This document shows positions 9,681-18,900 of a stretch of DNA of 64,000 bases, in pieces. The stretch comes from Nocardiopsis sp. FIRDI 009. Lineage in GTDB: Bacteria; Actinomycetota; Actinomycetes; Streptosporangiales; Streptosporangiaceae. The position numbers and the translations under genes are program-made. Under the pieces are notes generated by a model that saw nothing but the letters and a program-made list of their open reading frames with translations, was not told where the DNA came from and did not search any database. Position 1 is the first letter of the stretch, and each line of letters starts with the position of its first letter. The stretch spans positions 1 to 64,000 of the forward strand of contig NZ_QPNC01000039.1 of assembly GCF_003386285.1 (NCBI RefSeq), written 5' to 3'.

Positions 9681-11020
9681 GTCTGTGTCATCGGGACCGG
9701 GTTCACCGGACTCACCGTGTGCCGTGCGCTGGCACGCCGGGGGATCGCCTACCGGTGTGGACCGCTCCAGCCACGTGGGTGGGCGTGTGGCACGTGCCTG
9801 ACGTCCCCCCGGGGACAGCCTCACCCCCGCCTACGCCTCGCTCCGGCTGAACACGTCACGCGCCCGAACCGCGTCCACGGGGTCCCCATGCCGTCCGACT
9901 ACCCCGACCTCGCCAGATGGCGGCCTACATGGGCGCGTTCTGCTCAGGTCACGGAATCGACGCGCGGACGGAGCTGAGGACCCGGGTGCCCGCCATGGCA
10001 CCGGGCGGGAACGGCCACTGGGAGGTCGTCACCCGGCACGGGACCGACCCACCACGACGCAGGCGCTTCACACGGGTCGTGGTGGCGACCGGCCACCACT
10101 GGACCCCCCGGTTCCCCGCCCCGGCGATTCCGGGGACGGACACGCTCGAAGGGAGGTTCCTCCACTCGGTCCACTACTGGGAGGGCGAGGACTTTCTGGG
10201 CGAGAGAGTACTGTCATCGGCTTCGGCAACACCGCCTGTGACATCGCCGTGGACGTCTCGCGGGCGGCGAGGCGCACCCTGCTCTCGGTCCGGGGCGGTA
10301 AGCACGTCCTGCCCCGGCGTCTCGGAGGGGTTCCCGTGGACGCCCTGCCGGAGAACCCGGTCTGTCGGGCGCTACCACCGCCGATGAGACGTGCGTTGCT
10401 CAGGGCTCTGCTGGGAGCCGTCCGGGGAAGGATCACGAGCTACGGGCCGCCGCCTCCGACCGAACGCCTGCTCTCCTCCCTGGCGGTCCTGTGCGACGAA
10501 CTGCTTCCCGCGCTCTCGCGAGGCGGCATCGCGCCCAAGGGCGCGGTGGCGCGGTCGGAGGTGAACGAGGTCCTGTTCACGGACGGCAGCCGCGAGAGGA
10601 TCGCCGCGGTCATCTGCTGCACCGACTACCGGATGGACGCGCCCTTCCTCCCCGAGGGCCTCCTTCCCCGCGAAGGCGACCGCGCGGGACTCTACCTGCT
10701 CGTCGTGCCGCCCGCACACCAGGGTCTGTTCCTCGCCGGGTTCGTTCGCGGGACCTCACCCCAGGTGTCCACACTCGTCCCGCTCTTCGAGGAGCAGGCC
10801 GAGTGGATCGCCGACCTCGTCGACGGGACCTGTGCGCTTCCGCCCGCGGCCGTCGTGGAAGCGGAGATCAATGCCCATCGCCTGCGCGGGCGTCGCTCCG
10901 ACGCCGAGAGTCCCTACCACGTCAGCCCCGGTGCCTACGTGAGGAGGTTGCGACGTGGACGCGCGGCGGGCGGGGGCCGATCGCGCCTTCGAACGAAAGC
11001 CCCGAAACGGGGTGAACCCC
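9681..11020 (+). pseudogene. Decayed flavin-containing monooxygenase gene
   Basis: Several plus-strand frames must be joined to rebuild a flavin monooxygenase. DVCVIGTGFTGLTVCRALA (from 9680) holds the FAD GxGxxG motif. Then, in shifted frames, come SSHVGG, DSLTPAYASLRLNTS, PMPSDYPD, MAAYMGAFCSGHG and VVVATGHHW. LEGRFLHSVHYWEGEDF (about 10147) fits the FMO fingerprint FxGxxxHSxxY. TVIGFGNTACDIAVD (about 10212) is the NADP-binding GxGxxx site, and the remainder stays in one frame from 10249 through GLFLAGFVRGTSPQ. Roughly six frameshifts lie between 9750 and 10215, so no active enzyme is expected. Family members add one oxygen to a soft nucleophile or act as Baeyer-Villiger oxidases. The 3' end is approximate. 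Confidence 0.75.
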
Positions 11021-11466
11021 GGTTCGTTCCAGTCCTGCCGGAGACGATCGGGCCGCTGCTTCCAAGCCGCCCCGGCCGATCTCGCCTCCACAAGCCGGAG
11101 GAATCAGGGCGAGGCCCTCCAACACTGAAGATAAAAAAACTGATCGCCACAGAGAACATAAAGAACAATCCAAGCACCCCAATGGCCGAAAATGAGAATA
11201 TCCGCCCTTCCCCACACCTGTCGCATCGATATTTCGCGAGAACCTGACAGCACCCTCTTGAATGCCTGGGCATACGTGCTACTCTCCTTCAGAGGATCCG
11301 AGGAGATCGACTTCCGACTCCCCTCGGCCGCCTTCACCAATATCGAAGATGTGTTCGCAACCAAGACGCCGTCTCGCCCGACCAGCTGTTCCTCGATAAT
11401 TTTTGAGCGATTCTTCGTTCACTTCCTTGCCTGTTTTGTGCGCGTCCCTACGGAGGGTGTGAAAAT
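11021..11466. promoter_or_regulatory. AT-rich leader upstream of the toxin/ketosynthase operon
   Basis: Base composition falls sharply from about 11110 (runs of A at 11128-11139, ATTTTT near 11400). No convincing gene is present; short frames on both strands lack family resemblance and a good ribosome site. A TTGAAT (about 11259) 16 bases before TACTCT, and GATAAT near 11395, are possible promoter elements. The drop in GC marks a boundary between the decayed flavoenzyme DNA and the operon that follows. Confidence 0.4.
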
Positions 11467-12588
11467 ATGGGTTTTCCGGTCGGCAAGATCAAGATCGGCC
11501 TCAAGAAGCCTGATGAGAACAACGTCACCAGGCCAACGGCGAACGGGATCCGGAATCAGCTGTCGAACATCGGTATCACATGCCCGGACACCGTCGCGGA
11601 GAAACTTCAGGGGAACATCGACACCGTCATCAAAAGGATCGCGGAGAAGGAGCCACCCAACCCCTGGCCGAGCTACTTCATCACGGAGCCCCGGCAGTCC
11701 GCACCGACCTTCGCCGACCCGGCCCACGCCGGCCTGTTCATATCGGGATCCCACGAACTCCTCGGGTCTCTCACAGCGGCGAGCCCGGCCACCCGGCAGT
11801 TCGCCAGCACCATAGCGAGTACCAATCCCGGCACCCAGAACTTCATCGACGAGCTGCTTCGCCAGGACTCGGAGGGCCAGGATTTCGTCGACCAGGTCCG
11901 TGAATCGCACTCGGAAGCCGTGGGGTTCCTCATGGACGTGGTCAACGACGAGCCGTCGCCTCGCGCCCTCGACGAGCACGTCGATCGACTCGGATCCACT
12001 GCACTGATCTACATGGCGCAGGTCGCGGCCCAAGGCCTGGAACCGGTCGCGGTGGGAACCTGGGTTCCGGACGTGAGCAAGGTCCAGCCTTCCCAGGAGT
12101 TGCATGACATCCAGCGCCGTAAGAACTGGGACAAGATCGTGCAAAGGCATGGCGACCAGTTCAGCGGGCAGGAGAAGAAATGGACTTCCAGGACGGACTC
12201 CTACACCACCGCTGACGCATTCGAGAACCTCTTCACAGACCTCGCCTACAACTCCTCAGCCTCCCTGGCCAACGGCCTCGCCAAGAGGGACACCACCGCA
12301 GCACTCGCCAACACGATCAAGCCGCTCCGAAATATTGGAGCCGAGGATTACGCACCCGGACCGCAGTCCCTCGTCCTCTTCCTCGCCGGAGACTACGATC
12401 CGACGAAGGAGGAGTGCAAGGGAGTCGGCGTCCTCACTGTGGAATACGAGATCCTCATCAAGGACTACCGAAACAAGAAGAAGCATGACCCCGACCGCAA
12501 GGCCACGGCTTCCGTCAGGCCACGCGCGGTCACCTACACTTCCGGAAAAATTCTCGAACGAGACCACAAGTGGGCACTGGAATCGTAG
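11467..12588 (+). CDS. Unrecognised 373-aa protein, first gene of the pore-module/ketosynthase operon
   Basis: I do not recognise this family. The protein starts MGFPVGKIKIGLKKPDENN, has no signal peptide or membrane helix, and looks soluble. The middle third is helical and polar (FIDELLRQDSEGQDFVDQVR). The last third contains LVLFLAGDYDP and GVGVLTVEYEILIKDY, which look like beta strands. GGAGGGTG lies before the ATG. The next gene, 57 bases on, encodes an aerolysin-like module whose N-terminus is similar (M-x-FPV-K-KI in both), so the two may be partners, for example two components of one pore or a toxin and its targeting part. Codon use is less GC-biased than in flanking genes, suggesting transfer. 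Function is unknown. Confidence 0.75.
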   Translation: MGFPVGKIKIGLKKPDENNVTRPTANGIRNQLSNIGITCPDTVAEKLQGNIDTVIKRIAEKEPPNPWPSYFITEPRQSAPTFADPAHAGLFISGSHELLGSLTAASPATRQFASTIASTNPGTQNFIDELLRQDSEGQDFVDQVRESHSEAVGFLMDVVNDEPSPRALDEHVDRLGSTALIYMAQVAAQGLEPVAVGTWVPDVSKVQPSQELHDIQRRKNWDKIVQRHGDQFSGQEKKWTSRTDSYTTADAFENLFTDLAYNSSASLANGLAKRDTTAALANTIKPLRNIGAEDYAPGPQSLVLFLAGDYDPTKEECKGVGVLTVEYEILIKDYRNKKKHDPDRKATASVRPRAVTYTSGKILERDHKWALES

Positions 12589-12645
12589 GATTCATTCCAT
12601 TGGCAGCACTCGAACCACCATCGATTCAGAAACGAGGGGTGAGGA

Positions 12646-13155
12646 ATGCCGTTCCCGGTAAAGAAGAAGATTGAGGTCTTCGACAAGCGTCCCCAGCTCG
12701 ACAAGGAGTCATTCAACAAGGGGATCCCCCTGCAGGCCACCGCGGAGCAGATGAGGGCAATCATTCTCTACGCGCCCACCCTGCAGCTGGTCGGCTCCAT
12801 CGACAACACCAATTCGGACGCCGACACCACCTGGTCCAGGTCTGTGACGACGGGTTTCACCTTCACGCAGTCGCTCACCATCGGCGTGGAGACCGCACTG
12901 GAGGTGAACGTGGAGTTCGTCAAGGCCAGCATGAAGATCTCGACGAGCATGACCTTCAGCAGCCAGTGGGCGAGGTCGGTGACCGAGACGATGCAGTTCT
13001 CGGTTCCTGCTGGGAAGAAGACCTTCATGTACCAGGGGTACATATGGTCCGAGATCGCGATCTACGAGAACAGTGAGTACAAGTGGTCGAACGAGGTGGC
13101 ACGCTGTCTGTCCAACGTGATGGCCACCTCTCGTGAGCCGTTGGCCACTGGCTGA
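12646..13155 (+). CDS. Aerolysin/ETX-MTX2-like beta-pore-forming module (putative)
   Basis: The 169-aa protein starts MPFPVKKKIEVFDKRP after GGGGTGAGGA. Its core has the long alternating Ser/Thr-rich strands of aerolysin-type pore modules: SRSVTTGFTFTQSLTIGVE, then a turn region (VKASMKISTSM), then TFSSQWARSVTETMQFSVPA and GKKTFMYQGYIWSEIAIYEN. In that family two such strands zip into a transmembrane barrel after oligomerisation. There is no separate receptor-binding domain and no signal peptide, so export or a partner would be needed. It sits between the unrecognised 373-aa gene and an acyl carrier protein gene, about 20 bases before the latter. The family call rests on strand pattern, not on a search. 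Another all-beta fold remains possible. Confidence 0.6.
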   Translation: MPFPVKKKIEVFDKRPQLDKESFNKGIPLQATAEQMRAIILYAPTLQLVGSIDNTNSDADTTWSRSVTTGFTFTQSLTIGVETALEVNVEFVKASMKISTSMTFSSQWARSVTETMQFSVPAGKKTFMYQGYIWSEIAIYENSEYKWSNEVARCLSNVMATSREPLATG

Positions 13156-13176
13156 CAACCCAGAAAGGGACGAGGG

Positions 13177-13452
13177 ATGTGTCAGGGGACCACGCGGGAG
13201 CGCCGCGACCGGATCCGGGAGATCGTGCTGGAACTGTCGGAACTGGAGGACGACGAACTGGACGAGACGAGCCTGTTCATCGATGACTACGGGCTGGACT
13301 CGATGGTCCAGGTCGAGATCGTCGCGGCCGTCGAGCGAGAGTACACCCTGGTCATCGATGACGCGAAGGCCCGCCGGATGACGAGCCTGTCCTCTGTCCG
13401 GGAAGTGGTCGCACAGGCCCGAAACGAGATTCTCGCGGGACGACGGGGGTGA
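13177..13452 (+). CDS. Acyl carrier protein
   Basis: This 91-aa protein has the phosphopantetheine attachment motif YGLDSMVQVEI, with Ser42 as the expected carrier residue and the usual helix 2 after it. The acidic N-terminal half (LEDDELDETSLFIDD) is typical. The serine would be loaded with a 4'-phosphopantetheine arm by a PPTase; an Sfp-type one lies at 49665-50441. Its stop overlaps the GTG of the ketosynthase that follows (GTGA), indicating coupled translation and a shared pathway. It differs from a housekeeping AcpP in its Arg-rich N-terminus (TRERRDRIRE) and in being next to a lone ketosynthase pair. Confidence 0.88.
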   Translation: MCQGTTRERRDRIREIVLELSELEDDELDETSLFIDDYGLDSMVQVEIVAAVEREYTLVIDDAKARRMTSLSSVREVVAQARNEILAGRRG

Positions 13453-14681
13453 GCGGGGCCACGGCGCCGCGGGTCGTGGTCACCGGGCTGGGTGTCGTGA
13501 GTGCTATCGGGTCGGGTGTCGCGGAATTCACCGACGCTGTCCGCTCCGGGCGCAGTGGCGCCCGCCCGATCACGCTCTTCGACACCACGGGATTCGACCA
13601 TGCCCACGGATGCGAGGTGGTGGGTTTCGACGCGGCGCGCTGGCTGCGGCGGCTCAGCCCCCCTGAACTCGGCCGGGCCGCGCAGTTCTCGGCCGCCGCG
13701 AGCCGCATGGCGGTTCGGGACGCGGAACTTGATCCGGCTGTTTTGAGTGGGAGTCGGGTGTTGGTATCCGTCGGTACCACGGACGGTGGTTCGCATGAGC
13801 TCGACCAGCTCGTCGCCGAGGAGATCGACGCCGGCCCCGAGGGGATGAGTCACACCCTGGTCCGGAAGGTACCGGCGATCGCCCTCTCCGTCGCGGTAGC
13901 GAGGGAACTGGACCTGCGTCGCGCGCAGGCCACCACCCTGGGCACGGCCTGCTCCGCGGGTAACTACGCCATCGGTGAGGGGCTCGACGCCCTTCGCTCC
14001 GGTGAGATCGACCTCGCGCTGTGCGGCGGTGCGGACGCGATGTGCCGCCGCAACTTCACCGGCTTCTACCGCCTCGGTCTGATCGCACCATCACGCTGTC
14101 AGCCGTTCGACGCCAACCGCCAGGGGATACTCACAGGTGAGGGGGCCGGGGTGCTGGTGTTGGAACGGGAGGAGTCTGCGGTACGTCGAGGAGCCCGGGT
14201 GTATGCCGAGGTGCTGGGACTGGGGATCACCTGCGACGCCTACCACCAGATCGCGCCGGAACGGGAGGGCATCGCCCGGTGCATGCGCTTGGCCCTGGAC
14301 GACGCAGGCGTGGAACCAGGCGGCATCGACTTCATCTCCGCGCACGCGACGGGGACCAGACTGAACGATGTCACGGAGAGCCGGGCCATCCACGACGTCT
14401 TCGGCCCCTGCCCGCCCCCCACCGTCGGGCTGAAGTCCATGCTCGGCCACACGATGGGGGCCGCCAGTGCCCTGTCCGGCGCCGCCTGTGCGCTGGCCAT
14501 CGCCCACGGCTTCATACCCCCCACGATCAACCACGTCGAGTCCGACCCCGAATGCGCGGTGGACTGTGTGCCCAATCACGCCGTGTCCACCACCGTGCGG
14601 ACCGCTCAGAGCAACGGTCTGGCGTTCGGAGGGAACAACGCCGTGGTGATTTTCGGGGCTTACGAATCTGGTGGGGAGTGA
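13449..14681 (+). CDS. Beta-ketoacyl-ACP synthase, catalytically intact (KS-alpha)
   Basis: The 410-aa protein is a thiolase-fold condensing enzyme of the FabF/KS-alpha type. The active-site Cys168 sits in TLGTACSAGNYA, His299 in SAHATGTRLND, and Lys329 and His334 in LKSMLGHTMGAAS, so the Cys-His-His set and the Lys are complete. It would extend an acyl chain on the neighbouring ACP by decarboxylative condensation with malonyl-ACP. The GTG start overlaps the ACP stop. The next gene, one base after the stop, encodes a degenerate ketosynthase, the layout of KS/chain-length-factor pairs in type II polyketide synthases. No malonyltransferase, ketoreductase, cyclase or thioesterase gene is adjacent. 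Confidence 0.9.
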   Translation: MSGATAPRVVVTGLGVVSAIGSGVAEFTDAVRSGRSGARPITLFDTTGFDHAHGCEVVGFDAARWLRRLSPPELGRAAQFSAAASRMAVRDAELDPAVLSGSRVLVSVGTTDGGSHELDQLVAEEIDAGPEGMSHTLVRKVPAIALSVAVARELDLRRAQATTLGTACSAGNYAIGEGLDALRSGEIDLALCGGADAMCRRNFTGFYRLGLIAPSRCQPFDANRQGILTGEGAGVLVLEREESAVRRGARVYAEVLGLGITCDAYHQIAPEREGIARCMRLALDDAGVEPGGIDFISAHATGTRLNDVTESRAIHDVFGPCPPPTVGLKSMLGHTMGAASALSGAACALAIAHGFIPPTINHVESDPECAVDCVPNHAVSTTVRTAQSNGLAFGGNNAVVIFGAYESGGE

Positions 14682-14682
14682 A

Positions 14683-15741
14683 ATGAGCACTGGGCCGTTC
14701 GTCATCACGGCGTGGTCGACGGTCTCACCTTTCGGGATCGGGCGTGAGGCGTTCGAGAGCGGCCTGCGGTCGGGGAGGACCACCGTTCAAGGGCCGGAAG
14801 CCCCACACGGACGGCCTCCACAAGACAAGGCGTGCGTTGTTCCCGATTTCGATGTCCGCGACGTGCTCGGGCGAAAGGGTACCCGCTCCATGGACCGAGT
14901 GAGTGGGTTCGCGGTCACGACAGCCAAGGAACTCCTCCACCGTTTGAGAGAGCCCGCTGAGACCGGTGTGGTGCTCGGCTGTACGGGGGCGGTCCAGGCG
15001 ATGCGTGACTTCACCCGAACCTCCCTCCTGGCCGAGCGTCCCTTCTACGTCGACCCCAGCGCCGTCCCCAACGGCGTCATGAACTGCGCCGCCGGCCAGA
15101 CCGCCATCTGGCACCGGCTCACGGGACCCAACGCCACCGTTGCCACGGGGCGAACATCAGGACTGTCCGCACTCGCCTATGCCCGACGCCTGCTCTCACA
15201 CAAGCGTGCCGGGGCCGTGCTGGCCGGAGCGGTCGAGGAATACAGCAGTATGCGCGCCTGGCTGGAGTTCCGCCGCGACGCGTCCGCGACGCCGACCCCA
15301 CTGGGAGAGGGGTGCGTCCTGTACCTCGTCGAACAGGCGCACACAGCCAGCGGTGCCCCACTCGTTGAGCTTCTCGGCGTGACAAGCCGCGTCCACCCGG
15401 CGGGGGACGTGCGCTCCACGTTGCGGTCGTCCCTCAGGGAGGAACTGGAGCGCCACGCGGTTCCACCCCGGCGGGTATGGGTGGCCTGTCCTTCTGGCGC
15501 TCCGGGTGAACACGAGGCCGTCGCCTCCGTGCTCGGAAACGATGCCCTGGGACGGGCGCCGAGCCTAGCCGGTGTCGGCGAAACGGGGACGGCCTCCGCC
15601 GCCTTCCAGATCGCGGCGATTCTCAGCCTGGCCGGACCTCCCCCGGGCTCCGTCGCTCTGGTCACATCCGTCGATCCCGGGGGGCTTCTCTCCCACGCTC
15701 TGCTCCGTTTCCCAGCATCGGATGCCGAACACTCGGCCTGA
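14683..15741 (+). CDS. Degenerate ketosynthase partner (KS-beta / chain-length-factor-like)
   Basis: The 352-aa protein keeps the thiolase fold outline (FVITAWSTVSPFGIG at the start, PNGVMNCAAGQTAIWHRL, ATVATGRTSGLSALAYA) but has lost catalysis. The position of the active Cys is Arg157 in ATGRTSGLS, the first His motif is replaced by ACPSGAPGEHE, and the second by GVGETGTASAAF. It is shorter than usual for a KS. By analogy with chain length factors it may form a heterodimer with the intact KS and set chain length or recruit a partner; CLFs normally have Gln rather than Arg at this place. The ATG at 14683 has GGGGAG before it; an in-frame GTG at 14671 is less likely. Confidence 0.8.
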   Translation: MSTGPFVITAWSTVSPFGIGREAFESGLRSGRTTVQGPEAPHGRPPQDKACVVPDFDVRDVLGRKGTRSMDRVSGFAVTTAKELLHRLREPAETGVVLGCTGAVQAMRDFTRTSLLAERPFYVDPSAVPNGVMNCAAGQTAIWHRLTGPNATVATGRTSGLSALAYARRLLSHKRAGAVLAGAVEEYSSMRAWLEFRRDASATPTPLGEGCVLYLVEQAHTASGAPLVELLGVTSRVHPAGDVRSTLRSSLREELERHAVPPRRVWVACPSGAPGEHEAVASVLGNDALGRAPSLAGVGETGTASAAFQIAAILSLAGPPPGSVALVTSVDPGGLLSHALLRFPASDAEHSA

Positions 15742-15745
15742 GGTC

Positions 15746-15761
15746 GAGCGGTGTCCCGCTC
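15746..15761 (+). terminator. Weak hairpin at the end of the ketosynthase operon
   Basis: GAGCGG (15746-15751) and CCGCTC (15756-15761) form a 6-bp stem with a 4-base loop, five bases after the KS-beta stop. It is too short to be a confident terminator. Confidence 0.3.
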
Positions 15762-15789
15762 CGGGTGTGATGGTGTGGTGCGTCCGCGT

Positions 15790-15941
15790 TCTTCGGAGTC
15801 GGATTCACGGACCCCGGGATCACGTGACCTCAGGGAGGAGTCGCGGGACGACGTGGGTACCCGGCCGCGTTCCGCCGCAGGGTGCCCGACCCGGTCGAGC
15901 ATCTTGGCGAACCCGGGCCGGCGGAACCGGTCGAGCCTCAC
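15790..15941 (-). pseudogene. jetD: Remnant of jetD (Wadjet TOPRIM-like subunit), 5' end only
   Basis: A GTG at 15941 overlaps the jetC stop (GTGA), the coupling expected of the next operon gene. The frame reads VRLDRFRRPGFAKMLDRVGH then PAAERGR. It resembles the start of TIGR02679/DUF2399 proteins, where a helix of the form R-x-P-x-L-A-x-L-x-D-R-x opens the protein. Homology seems to fade by about residue 35-50, and a full JetD would need some 1.2 kb that is instead occupied by the ketosynthase operon on the other strand. JetD supplies the TOPRIM nuclease activity of Wadjet. The 3' limit is approximate and the match is by eye. Confidence 0.42.
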
Positions 15942-18900
15942 CCCGCCTCGGCCAGCAGGGTCCCGGCGGTGGACTGGGGCACGAACCGGCTGGGCGTGAT
16001 GCCCAGGAGCTCGGCGGCCAGCTCCTCGTTGCCGGAGAACCCGGCGTCGGCGTCGATCGTCTGCTCCCCGTCCCACAGCATGAGCAGCGCCGAGACCGTG
16101 TGCGTCCCCTTGTCGTGGTGCATGTCGTAGTGGGCGGCCATGGGCACGGTGTCGTAGTGCACCCACAGGTCGTGCCCGGTCATGAACATGTCCAGGTCGA
16201 AGGTGACGGTCAGCCCCATGAGCTCGGGCTTGTAGCGGTCGTCGATGCCCGCGAACGCCTCGTCCAGGGCGACCACGCGCGGGCAGGTCGGCGCGGCCGA
16301 GGAGTACAGCGCGTTGGCGGCGGCGAACAGCGGCAGGTGGATCGCGGCGGACTTCTCACCGCCCGACATCTGCTCGTGCTTGTTGCGGGTGAGCCGCACC
16401 TCCTCCTGGCCGGGGACGGCCAGGCGCAGCTCGAACCGGTACCACCTGCGGTAGTCCAGGACGGCCGCCAGCACCTGCTTGTAGCTGGCGCGCGGATGGG
16501 CGGCGTGGTGGTCGCGGATCATGTCGCGCAGCACCGCGCGCAGCTCGGCCAGGCCCGAGGGCCCCAGGCCCGCCTCGTCGCGCTTGACCAGCTGGGTGGC
16601 CAGGCGCTCCCGGTCGGTGAGGGACTCCTCCCGCACCCAGCGGATGCCGATGCGCGTGCCGGAGGACATCGGGCGGGCGCGGGTGTCGCGGTCCATGTTC
16701 CGCACCAGGTCGCGGGCGTCGCGGACGCGTTCGTGGATCTGCTGGGCGATGCCGCCGAGCAGCTCGTCCTCCAGGACCTGGTGCTCCTCCTCCCGCAGGA
16801 GCGCGCCCTGCTCCCGGACCCGGTCGGCGATGGCGCGCGCGAACACGGAGACGGGGTTGCGGCCGCCCTCGTCGTTGACGAACACGGTGATGACGCCGGT
16901 GGGGCCGACCTCGTGGTCGACCCGGTAACCCTCCGAGTCCCCGCCCAGGGTCTCCTGGAAGGCCCGCAGCGCGTTCGACATGCGGGTGGCCGTGGCCTTG
17001 ATCTCGCTCTCGCCGACCGCCGGGGTGGCGCCGACGGTCTCGGCGAAGGACTCCAGCAGGGCTCCGACGCCGTCGGGGAGGGCGTCGTGGACGGTCTCGG
17101 CCGCGCCGGTGAGGATCCGCTCGGCCATCTCCTCCGGGGTGGGCCAGGTGCTCCGGTCGGGCCAGGCGGTGGTCGGTTCGACGCCCATGACGGCGCGCAC
17201 GGCGGGCTGGGTGAACTCGGCCAGGGACTCCACCGCCTCGTGGAGGGCGCCCAGCGCGAGGGTGAGCGCGCCCCGGCCCTCGTCCCGGCGGGTCTCGGAG
17301 CGGATCGCGTGGTCGTGTTCGGTCCGCGCGGTGGCCCGGGCGGCGTCGCGCTCGCGGGTGAGCGCGTCGCGTTCGGCGCGCAGCGCGTCGAGGCGGGCGA
17401 GGATCTCGCGGACGGGGGCGTCGATGGCCGATTCCGTCGCGGCCAGGGCCGCGGCCTCCTCCTCGTGTGCGGCGCGCTGCTCGGCCAGTTCCTCCCGATC
17501 CGACTCCAGCGCGGCGGTGAGGCGGTCGACGGTCTCGCGGCGGCCCGCCAGGTCGCGTTCGTACTCGGCGGCGTCGGTGCGGGCGGTGTGCAGGGCGTCC
17601 GCGGTGGTGAGGAAGTCGGCCAGGGCGGCGGAGACGGCGTCGGCCCCGGCGCGGTCGGCGGGCATCGCGCGTTCGGCGGCCACGGCGCGCACCCGGCGGC
17701 GCTGGGCGTCGACCTCGGCGACGGCCGCGTCCAGGGCCCGGCGCGACCGCTCGGCGGCGGCTCGGGCGGAGGCCAGGAGGGTGGAGTGGCGTTCGACCGC
17801 GCGCACCGCCCGGGCCACGGGCGTGGGGTCGGGCAGGTCGGCGCGGGCGCGGCCGTGGTCCTTGAGCCGTTCGCGGGCCCCTTCGAGCCGCTCGCGCAGG
17901 TTCGCGTGGTGTTCGGTGAGTTCGGCGACGCGCGCGTCGCGGGCGGCGAGCCGTTCACGGCGGCGGTGGGCGCGGTTGGTGGCGCCGATGTACTCGGCGG
18001 CGGCCTTGGGGTGGGAGCCGACGAGCACGCCCAGTCCGAACCGGGCGCCGGTGTCCGCGCCCCCGGTCGTGGTGACGGCGTCACCGGTGTCGCGGTGCAG
18101 GGGCACGGAGCGCAGAACGCGGGTGATGGTCCGGGCGGGGACGTGCGCCTGGTCCTCGGGGACCAGGACGTCGGCGAGGGTGGGCCCGGTGTGCGGCTCG
18201 GACGGCAGCAGGTAGGCGTCGCAGTCGCCGTCGTCGAGGGCGGTGCGGGTGAGGGCGGGATCGGGGTGGACCCAGGCGGTGAGCAGTCCGGCGGCGTGCA
18301 GGGCGCCCTCGATCGCGGCGGCGTGCTCCTCGGGCAGGTCGTCGGCGAAGCGGACGAGCCGCCACAGGGGCGCGCCCTGGCGGCCGCCGCGCGGCGCGGT
18401 GCGCAGCGGGTCGGCGGGCGGGGCGTCGTCGCGCTCGGCGGCGATGTCGTCGCGCTCCCGGCGCAGCCGGTCGAGCTCCTCGCCGGTCTCGGCCTCCTGG
18501 CGTTCCAGTCCGTGCACCCGGGCGGCGATCTCCAGCTGCGCGTCGTGGACGTGCTCGTTGAGCACCTCGACCAGGGTGGGGGTGCCGGGTTCGCCGAGGC
18601 GGGCCAGGGCGTCCAGCAGGGCGTCGCGGCCGGTGTCGTCGACCAGGTCCCAGCGCCCGTGCCAGGCGTGCACGGCCTCGGCCGCCTCGGATCGGAGCGC
18701 GGCGAGCTCGTCGTCGGCGCGGGAGCACTCCTCCTGGCGTTCGGCGAGTTCGTCGGCGGCGCGGGCGCTGTCGGACTCGGCGCGGCGGCGGGCGGCCTCG
18801 GCGCCGTCGAGCGCGTCCAACCGCTCGGTGACGGCGCGCACGTCGCCCTCGCGGGCGGCGGCGCGGGCGCGAGCGGTGGTGGGCAGGTCCGGGCCGGTGT

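Noticed and set aside
11192-11466. Plus-strand frame in the AT-rich leader (MRISALPHTCRID...)
   Set aside because: No family resemblance and no Shine-Dalgarno, and it runs out of frame into the 373-aa gene. Possibly a decayed fragment, not supportable.
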